From Warburgia ugandensis (Eukaryota; Streptophyta; Magnoliopsida; Canellales; Canellaceae): a DNA stretch of 64,000 bases. This document shows positions 37,922 through 48,890 of the stretch, piece by piece; position 1 is the stretch's first letter, and each line of letters starts with the position of its first letter. The DNA lies in assembly GCA_035236585.1 (NCBI GenBank), contig CP141127.1, positions 49,180,001-49,244,000 on the forward strand. The letters run 5' to 3'. A model generated the notes under the pieces. It ran no database searches. It saw only the letters and a list, made by a program, of their open reading frames with translations, and was not told the origin of the DNA. A program made the position numbers and the translations under genes.

Positions 37922-37933
37922 GCTCTGATACCA
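37922..37933 (-). promoter_or_regulatory. Primer-binding site of element A (tRNA-Met)
   Basis: The minus strand reads TGGTATCAGAGC, the complement of the initiator tRNA-Met 3' end. It starts two bases inside the 5' LTR boundary at 37,936. Confidence 0.95.
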
Positions 37934-39654
37934 ATTGTGGCGACCCGAGTTTTTTTTCAAAAGGATTTTTGAAATAAAAGTTCAAAAATTTAACTCTCCA
38001 GTAGGATTTTTTTTTTCAAAACATTTGAAATATATAATACATATTTATTTTTCTCAATTCCATCTTCAACCCAGTGTCACAGTAAAACTTTCACATATAT
38101 ATACCATTGCAGGATCTCCTTGGTCACAGCCCAAACAATAAGTAATTTAGTTTTAAATCAAGGTTGAGATTGAATATATCAAAGTTGCCTATCTTATTAC
38201 ATTCATCCTCAAGTATTCATTATTTCAAAATGAAAGATAACAAATAAAATATCTAACTACTTATCCATACTTCTCTTCTTATTCTCCTTATTTAATCTGG
38301 TCTAGTTGATTGCTTAGTCCTTCCGCGCTTCACCTGAAATGTTTTGTAGGGGTGAGTACAACGACTCAATAAGAACAAGCCTAAACTAGTCATTCGAAAA
38401 AACGGGACAAGAGTATTAGCATAAATTAAATAGTGAAAATAATTACATGCTCAATCCTAATTATGATATAAACATCATGAACAATTATACTTTTGTAGAA
38501 ATCTAATATTTCTAACAATTTTTCGTATATCCTTTAATTCTTATACATATAAGGCCATTAGGACTTTTATCAAAGAATGACTTATCACAATTGGTTATAT
38601 CATTGAGTGGTAGTGTCCTACCACAAACCCATCTGGGGGCAATGGTCAATATCCTCGAGGATGACCGACATGTTAATCCATGTCCAATAACTGTATAGTA
38701 TACTATGCACCCAGAGGACTCACATCCAACTACACAGGCTACAGTAGTCCTCATGGGAGCACTGGATCACAAGAGAGCAGTCTCCCCATGATACAATACT
38801 CTCTACAATGGGCCTCTTAGGGCAGGTATCAACTTTCAAAAGTCAGTGGCCTACTGATTTTCCTAGCATAGCAACCAAAGGGGTCTTTAAAACTTGCCCT
38901 AGGCTAGGCTCAACTCTTATGAGTCGCCTAATTTTAGGCGAGGCACAACTCTCCAGAGTTGCCTAATTTTCATTTATTATATCATTTCACTTGCTCAGCA
39001 CATTATAAAACCACACTTACTACAAATTTAGGGGCTATGCACACTTATAAACAACAATTTATGAATCGAAACTTCCAAAACCACATGATGTTAACCAAAT
39101 CAATACTTTGTGGCTATACTTGCAGTAAGCCTTATGAACTGTGTGTGTGCACTATTCCTAGTGCAGTGCACCATGGCTAACATGGTATGATGCACCATGG
39201 CCAAGTGTTGGGTGTGAACTGCCCAAGTGCCATGCCCATACTACCCATGAGCTAGTGCCACAACAGCTGCCCATGCACTAGGTGGACAATGCATCATCTA
39301 CGCACCAGGTGGCTTATGTGTGAAGAGTCTAATAAGCTTTATTTACACCTCCAATGTCACTATGTTATGTATGTTGTTCTAGCAAAACTTCATGCAAACA
39401 TTTCCTGCACTCGGTGTTAATCCCATCACTTAAGTGCTATCTCACATGTGCCATTCAAGGCTCCATACAAGGTACCAATCGCCTCACATCAAGATAAGAT
39501 TATGGTGTGAATATTGTCAATTATCACATGTCAATCCATGCAAGGTGTCTCATATAATTAATGATGATTTAAATCTCAAAACATCTATTAACTTATTAAA
39601 GGCCAATGTACACAATCCAAGCCATTATATAAGATTATTGTATCATCCAATTCA

Positions 39655-39950
39655 TTAAAACACTCACCAAAACCCAAGCCTCATACATGTATATGAATTA
39701 AAGATCATGCATGGCATATAAAATACTATATGATGGATATATAATAGTATTTTATCATCCAATGCATTAAAACACTCACCAAAACCCAAGCTTCATACAT
39801 GCCTATGAATTAAAGATCATGCATGGCATATAAAATACTATATGATGGATATAAAATAGTATTGTATCATCCAATGCGTTAAAACACTCACCAAACCCAA
39901 GCTTCATACATGCATATGAATTAAAGATCATACATGGCATCTTAATGTAG
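39655..39950. repeat. 112-bp tandem repeat in the A 5' LTR, about three units
   Basis: The same unit as at 31,942-32,342, one copy fewer. Confidence 0.9.
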
Positions 39951-40542
39951 TGAGAATTAAAGTCACATGTGACAACATCCAATCTAATACTTTTCATAAC
40001 ACAGTTGATGGCCTACTATCCTAAAATAACTACCAACACTTAAACCACGTGATGTGTCAAATATTGAAAATCTAATGTGCGCTTATGTATCCAATCATTG
40101 ATCATAATATTGTGAACTTTGTTGATTATCCATATGGCGTTTTTTGGGTAGTGGCCTTGCATTAGACATTACGCATGCCATCCAAGTTCCAGGCATCATG
40201 CAAGCTATGCAAGTGCTGGTTGCCAAACATGGCACCCAAGTGATAGGTATGTTGATCTGCCATAACCCCTTGCTTGTAATAATGTATGTAAGTCAAGAAA
40301 CTAAAACATCATGCGACTCATAAAATTAAATAAAACTAATTATAAATCATATTCAATCCAAGACACTATGCGCCACATTCAATATAGAAAAATAATATGC
40401 CTTTCAAATAACTCTATGAAAAACCTAACTAGTTTAGGAATGATCCTGATTCCCCTACCTCATAGATGAGATGTTCTTCTTCAGTCTTTTTTTTCGGAAT
40501 GCAAAATGGATAGCGCAGCTTGATTCTCCTTTGCTTCTTCCC

Positions 40543-40547
<5 letters not shown>

Positions 40548-40621
<74 letters not shown>
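40548..40621. repeat. (CT)n microsatellite within the A 5' LTR
   Basis: An uninterrupted CT run of about 70 bases, followed by a looser pyrimidine tract that is longer than in the other LTR. Confidence 0.95.
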
Positions 40622-40624
<3 letters not shown>

Positions 40625-41076
40625 TCTTTCTTTCTTTCTCTCTCCCTTTCTCTCTTTATTTTTCTCTCTTTCTCTTATGTTTTCACGCCTCCTTCTTCTT
40701 CTCCCCTTCTTATCCTAATTTCATTTGACTTCTTCTTTCCTATCATCTCTTACCTATCCTATCTAATTTGTTAGGTGTCCTCATCTTCCCCTATTCTCTA
40801 GAGTCATTCTTATCTCATTCTCATTTTTATCCCGTATCTCAATCTAATTAAATACTTAATCCTCATCCTTTCCCAACTAACCAGGATTCTCTAGGTTCAT
40901 TGCGCTTAGACACTTCCTTGCTTTGGGTAGAGAATTTCTCCAAAAAGTTATCTTTGGAGACTTGACCTCTAGTTCTAGAGCTTTGCCTATTCATTCTATA
41001 TCCATTAGGGCATTTAGCTTTTTGTTGTCAATTCCATGCAAGAAATATGTATATTATAAAAATACAAGTTATTACA

Positions 41077-41081
41077 TAATT
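41077..41081. repeat. Target-site duplication TAATT, right of A
   Basis: It matches 30,276-30,280. Confidence 0.93.
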
Positions 41082-42135
41082 GCCCCACCCAACTTTTAAC
41101 CTCATTTAGGGTTGGTATCCTTACAATAACAAGATTTGGAGAGCGGGTGGCCAAACCCTACTAACTCTCCTAATATAGCATTCCCAGGCCTATGCCTGTT
41201 TAAAATATAACCACAAGCCTCCACGCTTACATGCAAAGTAATTCTCATACGTATTAAACGATCTGTCTGTTTACTTTGGGCTAGAATATCTTCTAGTTCC
41301 CTATTCACTTAGAGTTTTTTCTCTTAATTCTAACCTAAACATTTCATATGTGTTTTGGTTGGATCATAAGGGTTTTCAATGGGCTAAATACAAATATTTA
41401 CATTATACTTATCAACATTTCCAAACATAAGATCATGTATACAACATGTACTTATCATGTAGATGCATTCATAAAATCCTCCTACCTTCAAGTAGTGATT
41501 CATCTCTTCAAATCTTCCATGATCCTGATTGACGTATGAAATCTGTAAATCTATACATACTGTCAATATTTGTACAATTGTGGATAATCTCCTATCTATA
41601 TTCTTTATCTAATCTTGTCTTTTGATATAAAGGATCTAGATCTGTCTTGTGTTCCTATCATCCATATAATCTATCTTCCTCAGATAGTATTTTATCCTAT
41701 TGATCAATAAATCTAACGGTGAGAATAATCTTCTAACCTTTCAGATCTAATTATTTTCTATCTTTAAGTCTTTGCATATCCATCTCTTTGATCTTGATCT
41801 TTCATAGATTCTTTTATCAACAATCTATTCTTGTTGATAAAAATCAAAGGCCTAGATCTTCTATCATCTAGTTCTTCTTTGATCTAAGCTTAGTTATTTG
41901 ATCATCCTTAAGGAGGATGATCCTTATTCTTTTCCTTGAATCATATTTGATCAAGGGTTCAGATCTTCTATTCTATTTGATCTAAGTTGCAAGCAATATA
42001 TATGTATCATCATCGAGAAGTATTTATTTCTTTTTATTGTTCTTGATCATTCAAGAACCAATGGATCTTGTTTGATCATCCTTATCTTACTTACAATTTT
42101 TATTAGGATTATATAATTTACTAACTTTTATGCTC

Positions 42136-42164
<29 letters not shown>
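42136..42164. repeat. (TTA)n microsatellite in B'
   Basis: A trinucleotide run of about nine units. The matching place in B (about 45,310) has only AATAATAATAG, so it expanded in B' alone. Confidence 0.93.
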
Positions 42165-42166
<2 letters not shown>

Positions 42167-44551
42167 ACCAGTTAATATTTTACTGGTTGAAGATAACTTA
42201 TTTCAGCCTAAGTCAAGACTGTTCCTCTTATTTCCAATTGGCTAAGGCTTATTAGCTGAATGGGTGAACACAAAAGTGGTTACTTTAATCCTCATGTAAG
42301 GAGGCGTTTAGACCTCACAAACATCAACGGAAGGTAGGGGAAGAGCGAGGCTCTATTAGAAAATCTCCTTAACCACCATGTTCAACATTCACTAGAGTGA
42401 CCTTAGCTCAATCTTTCATAAGGTTCCTGTGAGCATGTTAACCCTAAGTACTCTTTCTAATTGATTTTAATTACATTCATGAATATTTAAAATGTCATTC
42501 ATGGGGTTTATTATTCTCTTAGTTTGAGCCAAGGATTTGATAATCCTTATATTGTCTTATTAACTATAGCCCTTACTAATATTAAGTCCAAGTCATTCAC
42601 TCATCTTAATTGCCCATGAATCTCTATTTCATTAGATTTCACTTTTGGTGATTTATGAATATTGAGATATAACCACTAATTAAACAATTATATCTACTAA
42701 CTTAAAGACAATTAAGATGCTTACTATACTTTGACAATTCAAATAATCATACACTTTAAATCATAAGGGAATTGTACATCTATATCATTCTATGGGCATT
42801 CATACTCTAATATACTAACATGGATCCTAAGTTATAAAATACATGAAAATTTACTACTCATATAATGGAATCATGCTTAAACTTCAAATTTAAACTAACA
42901 TAGCCCTAAGATAATTAAATCTATTAACCTAATATAACAATTTAATAACACAGAAGATAGCATGCTAAAATTTAAGAACTATCAAGCTTTATAACATGAA
43001 TCACATTTACAATACTATTATCAAATATAAGAAATGAAACTAATTAGATTAAGATTAAGATTATTAGAAACCTTTACTTATGATCTAACCATTATATCTT
43101 AGATCTTTTCCTTTGAAATCAAGGTTTTAATTAATTTTAGGGCTTTTACTCCATTAAGGCCCAAGATCATATCCCTTTGTTTATTGTCATAATTAATCCA
43201 TGATCTCAATGGATTCAATCATAATATCATTCATTCAATCCATCCCAAGCGTCTGATCATACTTGATCTTATTGATCAAGTGGGTCCCTTTGTATTCTTA
43301 GGGTTTTTCTACCATAAAGGGTAGATCCCTTAATTTATATTAGATTTGTCTAAATAAGTCATGTAGATCACTTTATTTCAATATTATATCATCAGAAAAT
43401 TAGATCCTCAAGATTTGATCATCTCAAATCTTGAAGATCATGAAAATTAGAAGCTTAATTCTTAAATACAAAAAGTTTCATGAGGAATTTTTTAAATTTT
43501 ATGATTGCAGAAGAAAATATAAGTTATAAGCTTTCCATAGCTTCTTGTCGATCTCAATTTGGAGTTCAGATGCCTCCACAATTGAACTGTGAAGTTCACA
43601 GTCGTTCTTAGGGTCCATATTTGATCTGGGCCCAGAAAAATGGAGGGCCCAGATCATTCGGGCAAAACGAGCCAGGTGGAATAGTTAGGCAGACTAAGTC
43701 AGGCGGATTGATCAGGCAGATGGTCGCTGCTTGCTTGTCACCGGGACGCACGTGTGATGCAACATTTTCGTATAGCATTTCTTCGTGCATGTCGGGTTCC
43801 AACTTGATTTGGGAGATTGGACAGGCTGTTTGGACCGTCCAATCAATCCCTTTACAATTAAGGGCTCAAAACTCAATGAAAATTCATGAAATTTCTACCT
43901 TAGGGTTTTGCGACCCTTCTGGATCTATTGGATTGCTCAAATTTTCCATCTAAGCTCTCCATAATCTAGAATAGAAGGGTTTTGGTCCTTACTTTATTTT
44001 TATAAATTTTAATCTAAACCTAATTATAGAAAAATAAAATTTACATAAAAAAATAATAAATAAGTATAAGAAGTGGTTCCACCTACTTGATTGGAGAAAA
44101 AACTTAGATTTGAAGCCTAATTTGAAATAAATACCCGTTGATGATGATATAGCTCGATAGTCCCTTGTTTTGCGATTTCTCGTTGATTGTACCATTAGAT
44201 CTTGAAATTGATTTGGGGGTTTTGTAGATAAGGGAGTCTAGGATTGTATAGATGGAGGGATTTGTGAGATTCAACTTGGAACAGAGTGCCTAATTGAATA
44301 TAGGTCTCTTGTTCCAATTAGAGAGGGGAGAGAAAAAGTGTAAGAAGGGAGATTTTTGGGAGTTTTGGAATTCTGGGAAGGAATCTAGATCTAATTTTTC
44401 AGAGTAAGCAAGATAATTTCATGGAAATTTTAAGGAACATTTTTGGAGGATTTTTGGCTGGGCATTTATAGGTGTTTTTGAATTTTCCATAATTACTTCT
44501 AATTATCATGTTTCAATTCTTTTAATTATTTAATTAACATTGGATCCTCCA

Positions 44552-44556
44552 CTAGC
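44552..44556. repeat. Target-site duplication CTAGC, left of solo LTR B
   Basis: It is identical to 47,206-47,210. Confidence 0.88.
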
Positions 44557-47205
44557 TATGATAACCCCAATTTTTGTAATTGATTGAGAAAATCAATAAA
44601 GTTTGAGTTTCAGAAATTTTGGGCTGAAATATTAGGGTTATTTAGAATATACTTCTCATAAAAGTATAATCAAGGAATAAGACATGTACAATTGAAATTA
44701 AACTTAGAAAACCATTCAGAATGACTATAAGCACGACAAATTCTGAATTCGGATGAAAAATCCTTATTTTTCTTCACTTTTTGGACAAAAGGGTAAAATA
44801 GTAATTTTAACCAAAAATCAAAATATGAGACATCAAAATTTAGAATGTGCTAAGAAATATGAATCCTTGGACAAAAGGAATGACTTTGACTTAACATTAG
44901 TAAGGGCTATAGTTAGTAGGACAATATCAGGATTATCAAATCCTTGGCCCAAATTAGGAGAATAATAAACCCCATGAATGACATTGTGAATGTTCATAGA
45001 CTTAATTAAAATCAATTAGAAAGAGTACTTAGGGTCAACATGCTTATGGGCACCTTATGAAAGGTTGACCTAAGGTTACTCTAGTGAATGTTGAACATAG
45101 TGGTTAAGGGGATTATCTAATAAAGCCTCGCTCTTCCCCTACCTTCCGTTGACGTTTGAGAGGTCTAAACACCTCCTTACATGAAGATTAAAGTAACCAC
45201 TTTGTGTTCATCCATTTAGCTAGTAAGCCTTAGCCAATTGGAAATAAGAGGACAGTCTAGACTTAGGCTTAAATAAGTTACCTTCAACCAGCAAAACATT
45301 AACTGGTTGAATAATAATAGTAAGAGCATAAAAGGTTAGTAAATTACCTAACCCTAATAAAAACTGTAAGTAAGATAAGGATGATCAACAACAATAAGAA
45401 TAAGAATATTATATTGTACTTAGTCTACATGCTTATTAGTATGCATGTTATAATTCATTAGATTAGATAATCCAAACCCTTGATCAAAGATGATTCAAAG
45501 AAGAAAACCAAGATCATCCTCCTTAGGGATGATCCAATAACTGAACTTAGATCTAAGAAGAACTAGATGATAAAAGATCTAGGACCTTGATCTTTATCAA
45601 CATGTGCAGATTGTCAATCAATGGATCTATGAAAGATCAAGATCAAGATCAAGGAAATGGACACACAAAGACTTAGATATAGAAAAATACTAGATATGAA
45701 TGATCTAAAGATCATTCTAAACATTAGATCTAGTGATCAATATGATTGTTCATAATTTACATATATTGACAATATGTATGGGTGTACAGATTACATACAT
45801 CAGTCAGGATCATGGAAGATTTGGGAAAAGGGATCATTCCTTGAAAGTAGGAGGATTTGATGAATGCATTTACATGGGATTAACATGATTGAACCCATGA
45901 CCTTATGTTGACAAGAGTAATTGTTAATACTTGTATTAAATCCCCTGAAAACCTTATGACCCAACCAAACACATATAAGATGGTTAAGGACTAGACTATA
46001 AGTGAATAGTGAACTAGAAGATATTTCAGCCCTAAATTAACAGATAGATGGTTTGATATGTATGAAATTTATTTTACATACAAGCTTGGAGGCTTGTGAG
46101 TTTGTTTTAATAGGCATAAGCCTAGGGGGATGCTATGCTAGAGGAGTTATAACGGTTTGGTCACCCTCTCCTTGAAATTTGATGATTTGATGATACCTTG
46201 TCCTATGAGAGGCTAAAAGTTGGATGGGGCAATTATGGGAAGGCCACCACTGTGAAAGTCCTGTCCCCCCATATAGGCAGTGACATAATATTTTCCACCA
46301 TGATATTAGTGGTGAACAAGGCAGTTATCCTAGCTTGTTAGTATGGATCAGACTATAGCATGGTAGCCCTTTAATTATTTTGCACTATGATGCATATGAG
46401 AATAGGCATAGTGAAATGCCTTATGTTGTAGCATAATGAAATGCTAGGTAATTGTATATTACCAATATTTCCCAAGAAGGGAAATTCCCAATATAAGATT
46501 AGCTGAAATACTAAATCCTCGTAATGGAAAGAATTGATCAGCTTAGTTGGGAATGATATTTGACTACTTTCATAAATTTAACTGATTTACCCATGTATAG
46601 TATATATGTATATGGATGTATATATATTACAAGGTAAAGAGTAGAGACATGAATATGTTTAGGGATAATGGGATTATGAAGTATTATAATTATATTATCA
46701 ATTATTATGCTTGTTGAATCCCCTACCAAGCATTGCTTGCTGAGATATTGTAAATGTTACAATGTTTACAATATCTCTGATATAGGGAAGGAGAGTTAGG
46801 AGCTCAAGACTACAAAAGACATAAAGAGAATAATCTTCAAGGTATACCCCTTGAAGACATGTATTTTGCTTTGTTGAGAGTATTGTATTGTAATGAGAGT
46901 TTCATTGTATGGTGAGCTTTGAGTTTTGGATTATGTCATTTGGACAAGTATTGTAATGGATTTGGCTGTACTGTCAACCATTGGATGGATTCTGGAATTT
47001 AATGAAAGTATATTCCTTTAATGGAATTTTATCTTGTACAAAATTCTACTTATGTTATGTATGAAGTGATGTCTTGGGTTTTACAAAACAAGTTCTAAAG
47101 AAAAGAATTTCCGCTACTTTGTTTTGTGAGAATTTTTTACACTATTAAGGGCCCTACCTTTCAAAATATATTAGAAAACGTGTTACTAAAACCTGGGTTG
47201 TCACA
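44557..47205 (+). mobile_element. Solo LTR B (2,649 bp), plus strand, inside B'
   Basis: It starts TATGATAACCCC (the family start is probably TGTGATAACC) and ends CCTGGGTTGTCACA, flanked by CTAGC on both sides. No coding interior is attached. It is the reverse-orientation relative of B', into which it inserted. About 2 kb present in B' between points matching about 44,890 and 44,910 of B is absent here. Confidence 0.87.
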
Positions 47206-47210
47206 CTAGC
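47206..47210. repeat. Target-site duplication CTAGC, right of solo LTR B
   Basis: It matches 44,552-44,556. Confidence 0.88.
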
Positions 47211-48890
47211 ACCTCCTTTTTCACTCGAATCTGGTAGTGGTTTGACCACTTATTACATGTTTTTTGCCCTTTGGATTTGTTTGTGGGCCCGTTGTGGGCC
47301 TCACGGGGGTGTGAAAGGACCATTTTGCCCTTTTATGGAAAAAGATCTATTTTATTCTCTCGAACTTAGAATTGAGCGTACTTAGTGGCATTGGATTTGT
47401 ATTTCTAAGTAATTTCTAAATATTTATGTCTTAGATCTCGGTTATAGGTAAAATTACTATTTTACCCTTTTATTCATAAAAATGAAGAAAATTAGGGATT
47501 TTTTTATTTTAACTCAGAATTGAACGTACTTAGTGTCATTTCAATTGATTTTTCGAGTGCATTCATAATTTCTAAGTTTTAAATCATGTTTTAATCTATA
47601 TAAAAGGAGAATTTTCAATAACCTAGTATTCCAGCCCAAATTTTTTTAAAATTCAACCTAAATTGATTTTCTCAATCAATTTACAAAAATTGAGGTTGTT
47701 ACTATCCACTCTCATGGGGCTGCTAGATCACACAAGTAGTATTCTGCTGGTTCCAAATTTTTACAAGAATTATTGAACCAATTTTATTTTAGATTCGTAT
47801 AGAAATTCATGAAAAATGAGAGACCCAAGGTACCTAAATTCATCACGTCTTCCAACCTTCAATACTATACCAGAAAATAACTTTGTAGGGTGTCATATAA
47901 CTCACAATCTTAAAGTTTCTTAGATAAGATATCATATGGGTATGTTCACACAAAATTTCAATAAAAAACAACATGTCAATCACACCCAAATCATAAAACA
48001 CTATAGGGTATAAAAACTGCATGTAAGTTCCCCTGTCTTACCCAAGAAAATCTTTCAAAACTCATTCAATTCCACCTAGAAAATGACTAGTTTCTCAACT
48101 ATTTTTGTTTACATCATGATTTAAATCATACAAATAATAAAAAATGGCATAAATGTTTACAAAAAATGATCTTTTTTGGTCATGCAAAATCATCCATAAC
48201 AATAACATATCAAAATAGGGCTAGAATTGCACATGTTGAAATCAATATATGTTTTCTCCCTTTAAACATATGATCATGGCATGAAGCCTATATGATGTTC
48301 AACCTTAAAAATGCCTTAATATCATCATATACAAACAAAGATGATCACACAATAGGACTAAATAAAAACATTCATGTAAACCACCGATTCCACACGCACA
48401 TGCATCGGTTTATAGAGACATCATGAAATCTCAATCAAAATCATGAAAAACACATGTTTTGTTTTTCAAAACTAATTTTTGATTTTTTCAAACCAAGATT
48501 AGAGAATTTCCAAAATTCTCCCACTTAAAAATATCAAACTCCTAGGCCTTCTATAGTATTCTTTTCTGCACTTGTCACACATGAGTATACTCCATTCAAC
48601 CTTCAACGTTTCTAACCATTCCTCAACTAATCTCCTCACTTCTCCTCCCTTTGTTTTCTATAAATTTTCTCTCCTTCTCAATTGTATTACCAACCAAGGA
48701 AAAAGAACTCTTAGGCTAGGCACCAAATCCTTTTTAATCAATCTAAGAGTTCTAATTTGTGAGGATGCTTAATGTCCAAGTTTTAATCCACTTTCCTACT
48801 ATGACTAGGTCTTTACTTCCCTTCCTCTAACTAATATTATATAAGTCATATAATATATCCTATGGTCTCCACTAGTTATTAATTTTTTTA

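Larger units (their letters stand above)
30281..41076 (-). mobile_element. Two-LTR Ty3/gypsy chromovirus A (Tekay/Del-like), 10.8 kb
   Basis: This element has both LTRs (3,161 and 3,141 bp), TG...CA-type termini (TGTGGCG and TTATTACA on the plus strand), TAATT duplications, a tRNA-Met primer site and a purine tract next to the 3' LTR. The interior carries gag, protease, RT, RNase H, integrase and a chromodomain-like C-terminus in chromovirus order on the minus strand. The very long LTRs and the HHTIEEATWE...RFPELF tail fit the Tekay (Del) clade. It is broken, with roughly ten breaks in the coding part, yet it is the best preserved element here. Its LTRs are very alike over long stretches, so it is relatively recent. 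Confidence 0.95.
37936..41076 (-). repeat. 5' LTR of element A (right copy)
   Basis: A direct repeat of 30,281-33,441, bounded by the primer site on the left and TAATT on the right. It has three tandem units (39,655-39,945) and a CT run at about 40,548-40,621. Confidence 0.95.
29310..47710 (-). mobile_element. Minus-strand LTR of family B (B'), in three pieces
   Basis: The pieces are 29,310-30,280, 41,082-44,556 and 47,211 to about 47,710, separated by element A and solo LTR B. Together they read as one LTR of about 4.9 kb that is the reverse complement of solo LTR B over B's whole length, plus about 2 kb that B lacks. The right end (AAAATTGAGGTTGTTA) mirrors the B start TATGATAACCCCAATTTT. 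A 16-bp phrase of host C occurs on both sides, but about 20 extra bases lie at the left edge, so the duplication is not clean. Confidence 0.85.
28529..48890 (-). mobile_element. LTR-like unit C, minus strand, split by later insertions
   Basis: The left terminus TGTGATGACTCATATTT aligns without gaps to the A LTR end TGTGGCGACCCGAGTTT. Host C sequence is 28,529-29,309 and about 47,710-48,890; both pieces share ATCCACTCTCATGG at the point where B' entered (29,275-29,290 and about 47,706-47,720). Order along C parallels the A LTR: an AATGTTTGGGGTGA-like block, a CTC-rich block, then the right end. The right terminus lies near 48,890-48,915, where D begins, and could not be fixed. Confidence 0.6.

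Noticed and set aside
43621-43953. 110-codon frame as a gene
   Set aside because: It lies in the non-coding body of LTR B' and has no family resemblance.
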